A stretch of 64,000 nucleotides of DNA. Origin: Thermodesulfobium sp. 4217-1 (GTDB lineage Bacteria; Thermodesulfobiota; Thermodesulfobiia; Thermodesulfobiales; Thermodesulfobiaceae). A program made the translations under genes and the position numbers. The DNA lies in the NCBI RefSeq assembly GCF_039822205.1, contig NZ_JBAGBW010000004.1, positions 31,530 through 95,529 of the forward strand. The letters are read 5' to 3'. Shown piece by piece: positions 8,492 through 17,429 of the stretch. The notes below the pieces were generated by a model. The model was given only the letters and a program-made list of their open reading frames with translations, had not been told where the DNA came from and did not search any database. The stretch's first letter is position 1, and each line of letters starts with the position of its first letter.

Positions 8492-9700
8492 TTAGATTTG
8501 TTTTTTATTCTTAAAATCCTTTTTAAACATAGTGTTCCACGGATCAATTAATATCTTTTCATCAGGTATCTCTAAATTATTATATTTGCTATGCGGACAG
8601 CCTATGAATATGATATCGCTTTTTTCTATTAACTCATCTTCGGATAAAAATCTAGGATCTTTTATAAATGGATCTGAGCAAAAGAGCGTGCAGTTTTCAA
8701 ACTCTAATATGTGTTTTAACTTGTATGAAAGAGATTCTCTCTTGTCATCGCTATCTGGCTTAAATGCCATGCCAAGAATGCCTACTGTTTTGTTCTCAAG
8801 AGATATTCTTTGTTTTAGCTGCTCTACAAGAAAGTAAGGAAGTCCTTCGTTTACGAGCATAGCTGCATGTCCTAAGAAGAAATTGTTCTTGCTAAAGGCA
8901 GCAAGCTGCATGGTATCCTTAAAAAGACATGGCCCTGCAGTAAAGCCTGCTCTAGGAAGGTCCTTTGCTCTCGGGTAGTTATACACAATAGCATCATATA
9001 TCTTGTAGAAGTCGAGGTCGTTTTGAGAGGCAATCTGATAGAACTGATTTGCAATAGAGAACTTTATATACCTATAAACATTTGTAAAGAGCTTTGCTAA
9101 CTCTGCTTCCATAAAAGAGAGCCTTATTACTTCTGACGTAATAGTCTTAAATAGTTTTTCAGCCTCAGAAAAAGATTCTTCGTCATCAGATGAGATTATC
9201 TGAGGGAGACTGGATATTTCAGATATAGCATAGCCCTGGGCAATTCTTTCAGGACAAAAGGATACCCTTGTCTTCAGATTGTTCTTTCTAAGGTAGTCAA
9301 CAATCTTTTCAGTAGTACCAGGATATACCGTGCTTCTTAAGATTATATGCTGGTCATCTGAAAATAGATTTATAAATCGTGATAGAAAGTCTCTGAATAA
9401 GACAAAATTAGGAGATAGGTGCTCATCTACTGGGGTTCCTATTACTATGACGATGAACTTTGAATCCTTAATTACATCTCTATCGTCAGTAACGAAAAGG
9501 GTTTTATCAAGAGTAGTTTTTAATATTTCATCTGCACCGTATTCCATAAAGGGCATCACTTTATTCTTTACCAGATCTATTGCATCCTTATTAATGTCAT
9601 ACAGGATAGTTTTTAGATTTTTGCTTGCAAAGGATAGTCCAAGTGGTAGTCCCACATGACCTAGACCGCCAACTATACATACGTCATACTTAAAGCTCAA
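8492..9700 (-). CDS. UDP-glucose/GDP-mannose dehydrogenase family protein
   Basis: This NAD-dependent enzyme oxidises a nucleotide sugar at C6 to the uronic acid. The N-terminal Rossmann loop is VCIVGGLGHVGLPLGLSF. The catalytic cysteine sits in AGPCLFKDTMQL (about residue 250), the family's GxCxxKD. The C-terminal UDP-binding domain has GILGMAFKPDSDDKRES. The TTG at 9712 lies inside the ribosome site TTTGGAGG, so the TTG at 9700 (start MSFKYDVC, 402 residues) is preferred. WecC-type or Ugd-type activity is possible; the substrate is unclear. It is grouped with the epimerase and GtrA as nucleotide-sugar supply. Confidence 0.87.
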   Translation of the reverse strand: MSFKYDVCIVGGLGHVGLPLGLSFASKNLKTILYDINKDAIDLVKNKVMPFMEYGADEILKTTLDKTLFVTDDRDVIKDSKFIVIVIGTPVDEHLSPNFVLFRDFLSRFINLFSDDQHIILRSTVYPGTTEKIVDYLRKNNLKTRVSFCPERIAQGYAISEISSLPQIISSDDEESFSEAEKLFKTITSEVIRLSFMEAELAKLFTNVYRYIKFSIANQFYQIASQNDLDFYKIYDAIVYNYPRAKDLPRAGFTAGPCLFKDTMQLAAFSKNNFFLGHAAMLVNEGLPYFLVEQLKQRISLENKTVGILGMAFKPDSDDKRESLSYKLKHILEFENCTLFCSDPFIKDPRFLSEDELIEKSDIIFIGCPHSKYNNLEIPDEKILIDPWNTMFKKDFKNKKQI

Positions 9701-9729
9701 TTTAACCTCCAAATTTAGTTAAGTAAGAT

Positions 9730-10170
9730 TTATCTCTTAAAGATTGCCTTGTCGTACACTACATAATTTAACAGTGATGCTATTCCGATTCCAATTGCAA
9801 CATTCAGCATATAGTTTAATTTAAAAAAGTAGTCAAAGAAGGCAAAAGAAACTGTTCTGATGACAATTGCAAATGTGTTGGAAGAGTAGAAAAGAATTAG
9901 TTGTTTTAAAAGCTTGTATCCTTTTTCAAAAACGCAGTCTCTCCATGTCCAGGCCCTGTGTAAAAAAAATGCAAACAATATGCTCAAGATGAGGGCAATA
10001 AAGTTAGAAATATTTTTTAAAAGAGTAGAGTTCATTCTGAAGAGATCTATGAAGACATATATTAGAAGAAAGTTAAAGGCAGCAGAAATTAAACCTATCA
10101 GGATAAACCTAATTACCCTTTCTTTATGCGTGAGAAAAACTTTATCAGCATTCAATTCTAAATCTTTAAT
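9730..10170 (-). CDS. GtrA-like lipid-linked sugar flippase
   Basis: This small protein of about 146 residues has four membrane spans in the GtrA pattern, including FILIGLISAAFNFLLIYVF and the later FAFFLHRAWTWRD, whose RxWTW/F turn is typical. GtrA proteins are thought to flip undecaprenyl-linked monosaccharides across the inner membrane. The TTG at 10182 is part of TTGGAGG and is a poor start. An ATT at 10170 lies five bases after GGAGG, and the next TTG is 18 bases away. It is the first intact gene downstream of the split GT-C-like gene and leads the dehydrogenase/epimerase/GT2 series. Confidence 0.82.
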   Translation of the reverse strand: MKDLELNADKVFLTHKERVIRFILIGLISAAFNFLLIYVFIDLFRMNSTLLKNISNFIALILSILFAFFLHRAWTWRDCVFEKGYKLLKQLILFYSSNTFAIVIRTVSFAFFDYFFKLNYMLNVAIGIGIASLLNYVVYDKAIFKR

Positions 10171-10228
10171 ATGAACCTCCAATTGGTTGTGATCACAAAT
10201 TAAAAAAACAATTCATAATTATTCTACA

Positions 10229-12618
10229 TTACTTTTCAATATTTAATTCTATTGGCTTAGATTCATAATAACCAGTTTCATCATAATTTATTATTCTTAA
10301 GGTTAAAATGTGTTTCCCATAACTTAATTCGTTCAAAGGTATTGAACCACTAAATCCGGAATATTCATAATTTAAATTATTAAAAGCCTTACTTACATCA
10401 GGTCTTTTGACTCCACTTCCTAACGGATAAAAATATTTATTATCTATTACTGCAATAACACCTCTATCAGCATTTTTTGCAACGCTGTCTACTGCCCAGC
10501 CAGATATTTGGATAATGTCATTTTTATCATTTTTTGTTAGATTTATATCAGTTGGAGGTGTAGGATTTTGTGATAAGTTATATAAAGGTTTTGTATTATT
10601 TAATGTGATTGATTCTATTGTGTAAGAGGTTGGTTGATTTAATAAATGAGTGTTTTGAGTCAAAAAGCTAATATCTTTAAATTTAGCATCAGAATTATAA
10701 AAAATCACATTATAGCTATTATCATAATCTAAGTTTATGCCTTTTGTAATAATTTTAAAAGATTTTATTTTCAAGAGGTTATAAGCATCCCCATTCATTA
10801 TGTCGTTTAAATCGCTTTGGTTTCTAATAAAATATTTTACAAAAAGGTGATCCCCAGATACAGTAGGAATAAATCTATATGGACCAACTATTTGATTGTT
10901 TGATAGCTTAAAAGATATGTAAATTTGGCTAAGAGGTTTGTAAAGAATATCTATAATATGAGATATAAAGGTCGGATTGATATAAATATCCATAAAATCA
11001 GCATTTGAGGGCAAATCAACCCATTGATTTAATTCAGTTTTTATACTTGATATTGAAGTCAAATTTAGATCATGACATGAATCTCTTCTTGTAAGAAGAC
11101 TATACCTATTTCCCTGAATTTCAGTTCTATAACAAGATAATATTGCCATAAAAGTATATGGCTCAGAGAATAAGGGATATCTGTTATCAATATCCTCAAA
11201 TGTGTAAATTATTTTTTGCAAAGCTATATCGCTTAAAATTTGCTTTGCATTCTGCTCATCAAGATATGGAGTATATGCAGAATAAGCTTGTGGGATAATT
11301 TGTGGGGTAAATTTAAAATTATAACCCTGAGCCATCATAAGATCCCAGGGAATTATTGTAACAGATTTATCTCCAATAGTCTGAAGAATCGCTGAATCAA
11401 TTTTAAATTGGTTACGAATAGCGCTATCTGTTGATTGCTGAAGTTTGATTCTTTCGTGTTTGTTAAAACTTAGATTTATAAAATTAATAATGGATTTAGT
11501 ACTATTGGCACCGTTAATATTTACTGAACCACCAATTAAATTAAAGCAAAATATAAACAAGAAAATAAAATTTATGAAATTATTTGACAACCTCATTCTT
11601 GAATAAAGAAGAATGGTAAATGCTATTACAATTATACAAACTGTAAAAAAGGATAAAGCATGTCCGCCAGCTATACCAGGATCCTGTCTAACAAAACCTT
11701 CTTTAAAAACAAGAAATAACAATAATAAAAGTAAAAAAAGTTGAGAAAAAAGAATTTTTTGCTTATTTTTATACGAATTTAAAATTAAATAAATAAAATA
11801 TAAAAGTGTAGTTATCGCACCAAATGTCTGTAAAATCCTACCATTTAAAAACATTGCTGGAGTATATCCTTTTATTATTTCATATACTCCCATAAAGAGA
11901 TCAGGTAAATTAGACAAATTTTGTCCAATAAGTAGATAGATAAGTAGAAAAACTAAGATAAATGAAAATAATCCGACAAAGCCTTGAAAGAAATTTTTTT
12001 TACTTTTGAAATTATATTCTATTAAAAATGGATATATTAGTAAGAATAATATTGAAAAGGGGATAATGTTAAATTTGATAAGCGAGCTAAATGCGAACAA
12101 AGCCCCAGACAAGACATATCTTATCAAAATAATCTTATTATTTTTTATAAAATCGCAATTAAAAGTATCAGCAATTATCAGAGTTGCCATCAGGCAAAGA
12201 AGCATTGAGATAGGGATAGAAGATGATACTATGATGCTAATTGCAATTATATATATATATATATATATGATGCTATTGAATTGTGAATATTAGAATCTTT
12301 GTTCTTAAAAACATATAAATACAGAAAATAAATAAATATTGCACAGAAACTAAGTCTTACAAAAATACTTGTGATAGCTGTTATAAGCCATAACAAATGA
12401 TTGCTATAAAAATAAGTATTCTCCAAAAAGCCAAGAGGTCCAAAGGTAAATATTATCTCTTTACCCCATTGCAAATTATTTGAAAATGCATATCCAAGAA
12501 GCCAGCACCATGATGTGTCTAGAGTATCGCCAGTTGGAGCAAAAACCTTTACAAGATCAGGAATAGTAGTTAAAATAAGAATAAATACAGTTATAATTAA
12601 AAAAGTTTTCTTTCTCAT
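10229..12618 (-). pseudogene. GT-C-like membrane protein split by a (TA)n frameshift (paralogue 2)
   Basis: Two adjoining frames form one protein. The N-terminal frame starts at ATG 12618, has spans and a GDTLDTSWCWLLGY loop plus FTFGPLGFLENTYF, then runs into the TA tract and stops at 12247. The other frame is open from the tract down to 10229 and holds about nine more spans and a C-terminal extracytoplasmic half. Losing one TA unit, or gaining two, joins both into 795 residues with no other change: the downstream codons read IAISIIVSSS and then MLLCLMATL. The last 100 residues (GWAVDSVAKNADRGV onward) match the C-terminal module of the protein at 17419-19152. It is probably a surface glycosyltransferase. 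It may be an off-phase contingency gene, a decayed gene or an assembly artefact. Confidence 0.75.
12248..12268. repeat. (TA)10.5 dinucleotide tract inside a coding region
   Basis: A pure alternating TA run of 21 bases lies inside the GT-C-like gene at exactly the point where the frame is lost. Its length sets the frame: this length gives an in-frame TAA at its end, and two bases fewer restores the full gene. Dinucleotide runs of this size are prone to slipped-strand changes. Confidence 0.85.
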
Positions 12619-12950
12619 TTCTTATAGAAAATTCCTTTCATTTCAATTACTGATCTTTGTACATAACTTTAGATGCAATAAAATATTTCGCATATCCATT
12701 TATATTCCAAATTAAATTTTAATTTTAACAAATTCTATCTTAAAAGTAAAAAAAGCTAATTATAAAAAAGATTTGTACATTGACAATAGCCCTATAAATT
12801 TATACGGTACTCATTTGGATATAAAAAAAGCCTAAAATCATTCGAAATATAAAAAAATTTATTTGTAGCACATTATATTAATAGATTAATATGTGCTTTT
12901 ATTTAAAATTTTTTGTATAATAATGATAAACACAAATGAGGTGTTAATTT
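12619..12950. other. Intergenic region with divergent starts
   Basis: This 332-base AT-rich gap lies between the divergent GT-C-like and carbonic-anhydrase-like genes. I see no convincing gene. It contains an imperfect dyad (12867-12897), a TATAAT at 12916-12921 and the ribosome site GAGGTG at 12938-12943. Confidence 0.6.
12867..12897. promoter_or_regulatory. Imperfect dyad upstream of the -10 element
   Basis: AGCACAT...ATTAAT pairs with ATTAATATGTGCT, about 13 bp with a 3-base bulge and a 2-base loop. It ends 18 bases before TATAAT (12916-12921), where the -35 region would be. It could be an operator for the downstream gene. A weak terminator is possible because T-rich sequence follows. Confidence 0.35.
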
Positions 12951-13325
12951 ATGGACTTTGCAAGCACTATAAATTGCATGGATGGAAGAACTCAAGAACC
13001 TGTTATAAATTGGATAAAAGATAACTATGACGTAAAATATGTCGATATGATTACTGAAGCAGGACCAATCAAAATTATTTCTGAAAACTCAGATATTTGC
13101 CTAATAAATTCTATAAAAGAAAGATTAAACATTTCCATAAATATTCACGGCTCAAAACTTATTGCGATAGTTGGACACTATGACTGTGCCAGAAATCCAG
13201 AGAATATGAACACTCAAGTAATGCAAATAAGAGAATGCATAAAAATAGTCAAACATTGGTATGATGTAGAAATTATAGGCCTATGGGTAAATGAAAATTG
13301 GCAGGTTGAGAAGATAAAGATATAA
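12951..13325 (+). CDS. Minimal beta-carbonic-anhydrase-like protein
   Basis: This 124-residue protein carries the beta-class carbonic anhydrase zinc and catalytic signatures: CMDGR (Cys9, Asp11, Arg13; the CxDxR motif) and GHYDCARNP (His76, Cys79; the HxxC motif). Typical beta enzymes are about 170-220 residues, so this is a shortened core. It keeps every zinc ligand but has reduced helices. If active, it would interconvert carbon dioxide and bicarbonate in the cytoplasm; that is inferred from motifs only. The start ATG has GAGGTG seven bases upstream. It stands alone, 84 bases before the GGDEF/EAL sensor on the same strand. Confidence 0.7.
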   Translation: MDFASTINCMDGRTQEPVINWIKDNYDVKYVDMITEAGPIKIISENSDICLINSIKERLNISINIHGSKLIAIVGHYDCARNPENMNTQVMQIRECIKIVKHWYDVEIIGLWVNENWQVEKIKI

Positions 13326-13409
13326 TTTGCCGATTTAATTAGTAGTATAATTATTACAAATCTCTATAAATTTAAATCATAAGGAGCATAGTTCTGAAAG
13401 CGTGTAATT

Positions 13410-16400
13410 ATGAATCAGGATATAAACAATAAAGCTCATATTTTAATTCGAGAATTTAAAAAAACAAATCCTGATATTACTTCTATGGCAAAAAGAAACA
13501 ATATATATAAACAAATTATTTCTTACAGGAATTTTTATGTTTTATTGACAAAATACATCCGAATAAGAAATAAATTAAAATTGCAAATCGAAAAAGCCAA
13601 ATATTTCTTTAATTTAAATTTATTGTTGACAAAAACTATCCAGCTAGTAAATGACTCGGATGATGAAGACACTTTTCTCAAATCAATGTGTAATTTGGCT
13701 TCAAAATATGGCCAGTTCAATCTAGTTTTTATAGCCAAGATTAATAAAGATGGGGCTTTTAAGATAATAGCCTCCAATGATGAAAATATAGAAGGTAAAA
13801 CCATCAAAGTTGCAGCGAACCAAAATCTGATTGAAAGTGCCAAAAGAGATTCCCGAAATTCAAACGAAAGAAATTTTAACGAATTATCATTGAATATTGT
13901 TTCTCAGAGCTTTACAGATGAAACTGAGAATAAACTTGAAGATTATTCCAGATACTCATTTCCGATTTACAGTAAAAATCACCTGTGGGCCATTCTTTTT
14001 GTTTATTGCGACAAGAAAAGGGTTTTATACAAGGATTGTAAAATATTAACCAATGAAACTGCCAACTGCATTTCCATTGGTGTTAGTAAAATAAGGTCGC
14101 AAAAACGACAGAAAAGAATTAATTTTTTACAAAAAGCCATTTTAGACAACGCTATGATAGGAATCGCGATGATAAAGGATAGAAAGATTGTCCAGATAAA
14201 CAAGCATTGTTTGGAGATGTTTGGCTATAACAGACCAATGGATCTCATCGGTAAATCCACAAGAATGGTGCTATCTGATGAAGACGAGTATAAGCGTATA
14301 GGTTCTTTTTATCCAGAACTATCTAAAAAGGGAAATATATCTATTAATAACGTTCGATATAAGAATAAAAATTCTGAGATCTTAACTTGCGATGTATCAG
14401 TCGGACTGGTCAGAGACAATGATGAAAATATCAGCATTTGGGCTATAAAGGATGTGTCAGAGCGAAATGTCCTGCAAAAGCAGCTTTCACAATCTCTTGA
14501 ATATCAAAGGACTATTTTCGAAAATAGTTCAGCTGGCATATTCGTAGTCGATTCCAGAAGAGTGATTGCTGAAGTCAATCCTGCAATGTGCAAAATATTT
14601 GGATATGACAGAGAAGAGCTAATTGGTCAAAGCGCTTTAATCCTTCACGAGAGTAAAATTTCTTATTATCAATTTTATCCAATATTTGAAACATCCAAAA
14701 AAGATAAATCAAAAACAAGAATAGAATATAAATTTAAGAAGAAAGATGGTTCTATAATTTGGACAGAAATTTTAGGCGCTCCACTAACTCTTCCAAATGG
14801 GGAGAAAGGGGTAATTTGGAATCTGATAGATGTAACTGAATTACATGATACTAAGCAAAAAATAGTTTATCAGGCATTTCACGATGCCCTTACAGGACTT
14901 CCGAATAGGCGCGCATTAGAAAATCACATACCGCTATCAATTGAAAGATCCAAAAAAAATGGCTCTTATATCGCTGTCGGTATAATTGATCTGGACAACT
15001 TTAAGCCAGTGAATGATAAATGGGGACATGAAGCTGGGGATAGGTTGCTAAAAGATTTTTCTCACAGACTCCAAAATTTAATGAGAAATTCAGAATTGGT
15101 TATACGGCTGGGCGGAGATGAATTTATTATAGTAATTGAAGACCTTGACTATCTAAAATATTATCAACAACTCGAAATAATATTGAAACGCATTCATAAA
15201 GCAATTGAAGCTCCATTTGAGGTAGCCAAAGGCATATATGCCAATGTAGGGATGAGCATAGGGGTTTCTATTTACCCAAAAGATGCCCAGGATACTGATT
15301 CTCTGATAAGAAAGGCTGACGCAGCTCTTTACCACATGAAGCTTCATAAACTTGATAGAGAAAATTGGTATCACTTTTTTACCAAAAGTCTATATGAGCC
15401 TGAAATTGAAGAAGAGTTTGATGCTTATGGTGAAAAAGCCACAATACTTTTAAAAAACGCCTCAAATGATTTTGATTCTGTAATATCTCAATTTATAGAA
15501 GCCTTTTTCAAAAAGGTATCGCATGACCCAGAGCAAAAGAAGATTGCTGTCAATCTTTCTATAGCAGAAGTGGATAAATTAAAGCAAAGCCAGTTTGCTC
15601 ATTTAAGATTTATTTTTAATCCAAAAACTACTAAGGATGAAATTGTAAAAAGGGCGCAAAATGCAGGTCGTTCCCATGCGCTAGTTGGTGTGACTAGTTC
15701 AATGCTTTTACAAACTACAGATTTATTTAGAAGACTATTGAGCGATCATTTAAACAGCACTCTTATGTCGCCTCGTGACAGATATTGGATATTGTTGATT
15801 GCAGATATCAGACTTCATCAAGATATTAAAACAGAACTTGAATTTGAAAATTCCTATAAAGAAGAATATCTAAAGATTTTGTCGTCAAGTCTCCCACCGC
15901 ATAGCATATCATGGCCAGACGCAAGAGAAAGAGAGCTAACTCCACTAGGCAGGCTGCCAGGAATCCAATCGGTTTTACTTATTAGACTAGACAAAAAAAG
16001 AATTTTTACCTTAGAAAGCAGTAGCGGTAATAACATCGTTGGGACTACAATAGATTTTGAATCGCTATTAAATAAAGAAAACCCTGCAAAAAATAATATT
16101 AGCTTGCGAAAAATACTTTCAAAAATGTGGCTTGGTAAGAAAATTATAAGCTTGGCTTGCCTGTCAAACGACCTAAATGACATTTATATAAATGAAATAG
16201 CGCTAAAAAATAATATTAGATCTATATTAAGTATTCCGATATTAGACGAATCAAATCAAACAACAGCTATAATAGTTCTAAATGGCGCCTTTCCAAATCA
16301 ATTTGAATCTTCATTTATGGGTCAATTCGCCAGAAGTCTAAAGTATCGTTGGGAGCAAATTATCTCAATTTATAAAAAAACCGAAATTGTTATGCCCCAA

Positions 16401-17429
16401 AGCATTGCAACTTATTATAAACAGCAGCTATTTTCAGGAGGTCTAAAAATATTCTTCCAGCCAATTTTAGACCTTAAATTAAAAAAATTTGTCAAAGTAG
16501 AGGCCTTAGCCAGATTGCAAATTTCAAATAATGAAATAATCCCCCCTGGTGTTTTTTTGCCGCTATTAAGCAATAAAGATTTAGATTTGCTGTTCCACTT
16601 GGGTTTGGAAGAGGTATTATATCAAATTTCCATTTGGGATTCTATCGGATTTTTTATTGATTCATCAATCAATCTTGCCCCTTGCTCGCTACTCGACATC
16701 TCTCTCCCTAAATATATTAAAAATACTTTAGATAGATATTCAATATCTCTAGAAAGGCTCACCCTTGAACTTTTAGAGTCTCAAAATATTGAAAAGGATA
16801 TACAAGACCGCTCAATAAATGAGATTTCAAATATTGGAGTTCAAATTGCTATGGATGACTTGGGGTCTGGATACAGCAGCCTGCAAAGGTTATCAAATCT
16901 TCCATTTGATTTAGTAAAAGTTGATCAGGGCTTATTGTCTAAGATAAGGCAAAACCCCTTGCAAACGCTATGTTTTGTAGAAAGTATAATTCAGATGGGC
17001 GATGATTTTGAAAGAAAAGTAGTAGTAGAAGGACTAGAGAAGATAGATATGGTTGAGGCAGCAGCCATCCTTGGAGCCCAATATGGACAAGGATATGCAT
17101 TGGCTAAGCCAATGCCAGCAAATCAGGTAGTTCAATGGATACAAAATTTTAAATTCCCCATAGAAGAAGGCAAGATACATAGCTATCTTGGAGCACTTGC
17201 ATATCATCTTCAATATATGAGAAGAAAAAACTTTCTACACGACAATTCTATTCAGGATTGTCCATTAACAGACTTTTTAATTAAGAGCAATCTTGAAAAA
17301 ACCGATGCTTTTAGATTTCACGAGCTTATCCATTCTGGAAAAGATCTAAAGTCAAACAGCAAGAAGCTATTAGAGTGGCTAAACAAAAAGGTAATTGAAG
17401 AAGATTTAGAAATAAAAAATGAAAAATAA
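13410..17429 (+). CDS. Multidomain c-di-GMP enzyme: GAF-PAS-PAS-GGDEF-helical sensor-GAF-EAL
   Basis: This is a 1339-residue soluble protein. Domains in order: GAF-like (about 75-215), two PAS domains (about 235-355 and 365-485, the second ending EILGAPLTLPNGEKGVIWN), GGDEF (about 490-655), an all-helical domain (about 670-830), a second GAF (about 850-1010) and EAL (about 1030-1270). The cyclase motif is intact (RLGGDEF, about 565-571). The EAL domain keeps VEALARL (near 1030), DDLGSGYSSL (near 1148) and VEGLE, so both synthesis and breakdown of c-di-GMP look possible. The helical domain has a conserved-looking AGRSHALVGVTSSML (about 751-765) that recalls protoglobin-type sensors; this is uncertain. 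Its end overlaps the next gene's start by 11 bases, linking it to surface glycan work. Confidence 0.85.
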   Translation: MNQDINNKAHILIREFKKTNPDITSMAKRNNIYKQIISYRNFYVLLTKYIRIRNKLKLQIEKAKYFFNLNLLLTKTIQLVNDSDDEDTFLKSMCNLASKYGQFNLVFIAKINKDGAFKIIASNDENIEGKTIKVAANQNLIESAKRDSRNSNERNFNELSLNIVSQSFTDETENKLEDYSRYSFPIYSKNHLWAILFVYCDKKRVLYKDCKILTNETANCISIGVSKIRSQKRQKRINFLQKAILDNAMIGIAMIKDRKIVQINKHCLEMFGYNRPMDLIGKSTRMVLSDEDEYKRIGSFYPELSKKGNISINNVRYKNKNSEILTCDVSVGLVRDNDENISIWAIKDVSERNVLQKQLSQSLEYQRTIFENSSAGIFVVDSRRVIAEVNPAMCKIFGYDREELIGQSALILHESKISYYQFYPIFETSKKDKSKTRIEYKFKKKDGSIIWTEILGAPLTLPNGEKGVIWNLIDVTELHDTKQKIVYQAFHDALTGLPNRRALENHIPLSIERSKKNGSYIAVGIIDLDNFKPVNDKWGHEAGDRLLKDFSHRLQNLMRNSELVIRLGGDEFIIVIEDLDYLKYYQQLEIILKRIHKAIEAPFEVAKGIYANVGMSIGVSIYPKDAQDTDSLIRKADAALYHMKLHKLDRENWYHFFTKSLYEPEIEEEFDAYGEKATILLKNASNDFDSVISQFIEAFFKKVSHDPEQKKIAVNLSIAEVDKLKQSQFAHLRFIFNPKTTKDEIVKRAQNAGRSHALVGVTSSMLLQTTDLFRRLLSDHLNSTLMSPRDRYWILLIADIRLHQDIKTELEFENSYKEEYLKILSSSLPPHSISWPDARERELTPLGRLPGIQSVLLIRLDKKRIFTLESSSGNNIVGTTIDFESLLNKENPAKNNISLRKILSKMWLGKKIISLACLSNDLNDIYINEIALKNNIRSILSIPILDESNQTTAIIVLNGAFPNQFESSFMGQFARSLKYRWEQIISIYKKTEIVMPQSIATYYKQQLFSGGLKIFFQPILDLKLKKFVKVEALARLQISNNEIIPPGVFLPLLSNKDLDLLFHLGLEEVLYQISIWDSIGFFIDSSINLAPCSLLDISLPKYIKNTLDRYSISLERLTLELLESQNIEKDIQDRSINEISNIGVQIAMDDLGSGYSSLQRLSNLPFDLVKVDQGLLSKIRQNPLQTLCFVESIIQMGDDFERKVVVEGLEKIDMVEAAAILGAQYGQGYALAKPMPANQVVQWIQNFKFPIEEGKIHSYLGALAYHLQYMRRKNFLHDNSIQDCPLTDFLIKSNLEKTDAFRFHELIHSGKDLKSNSKKLLEWLNKKVIEEDLEIKNEK

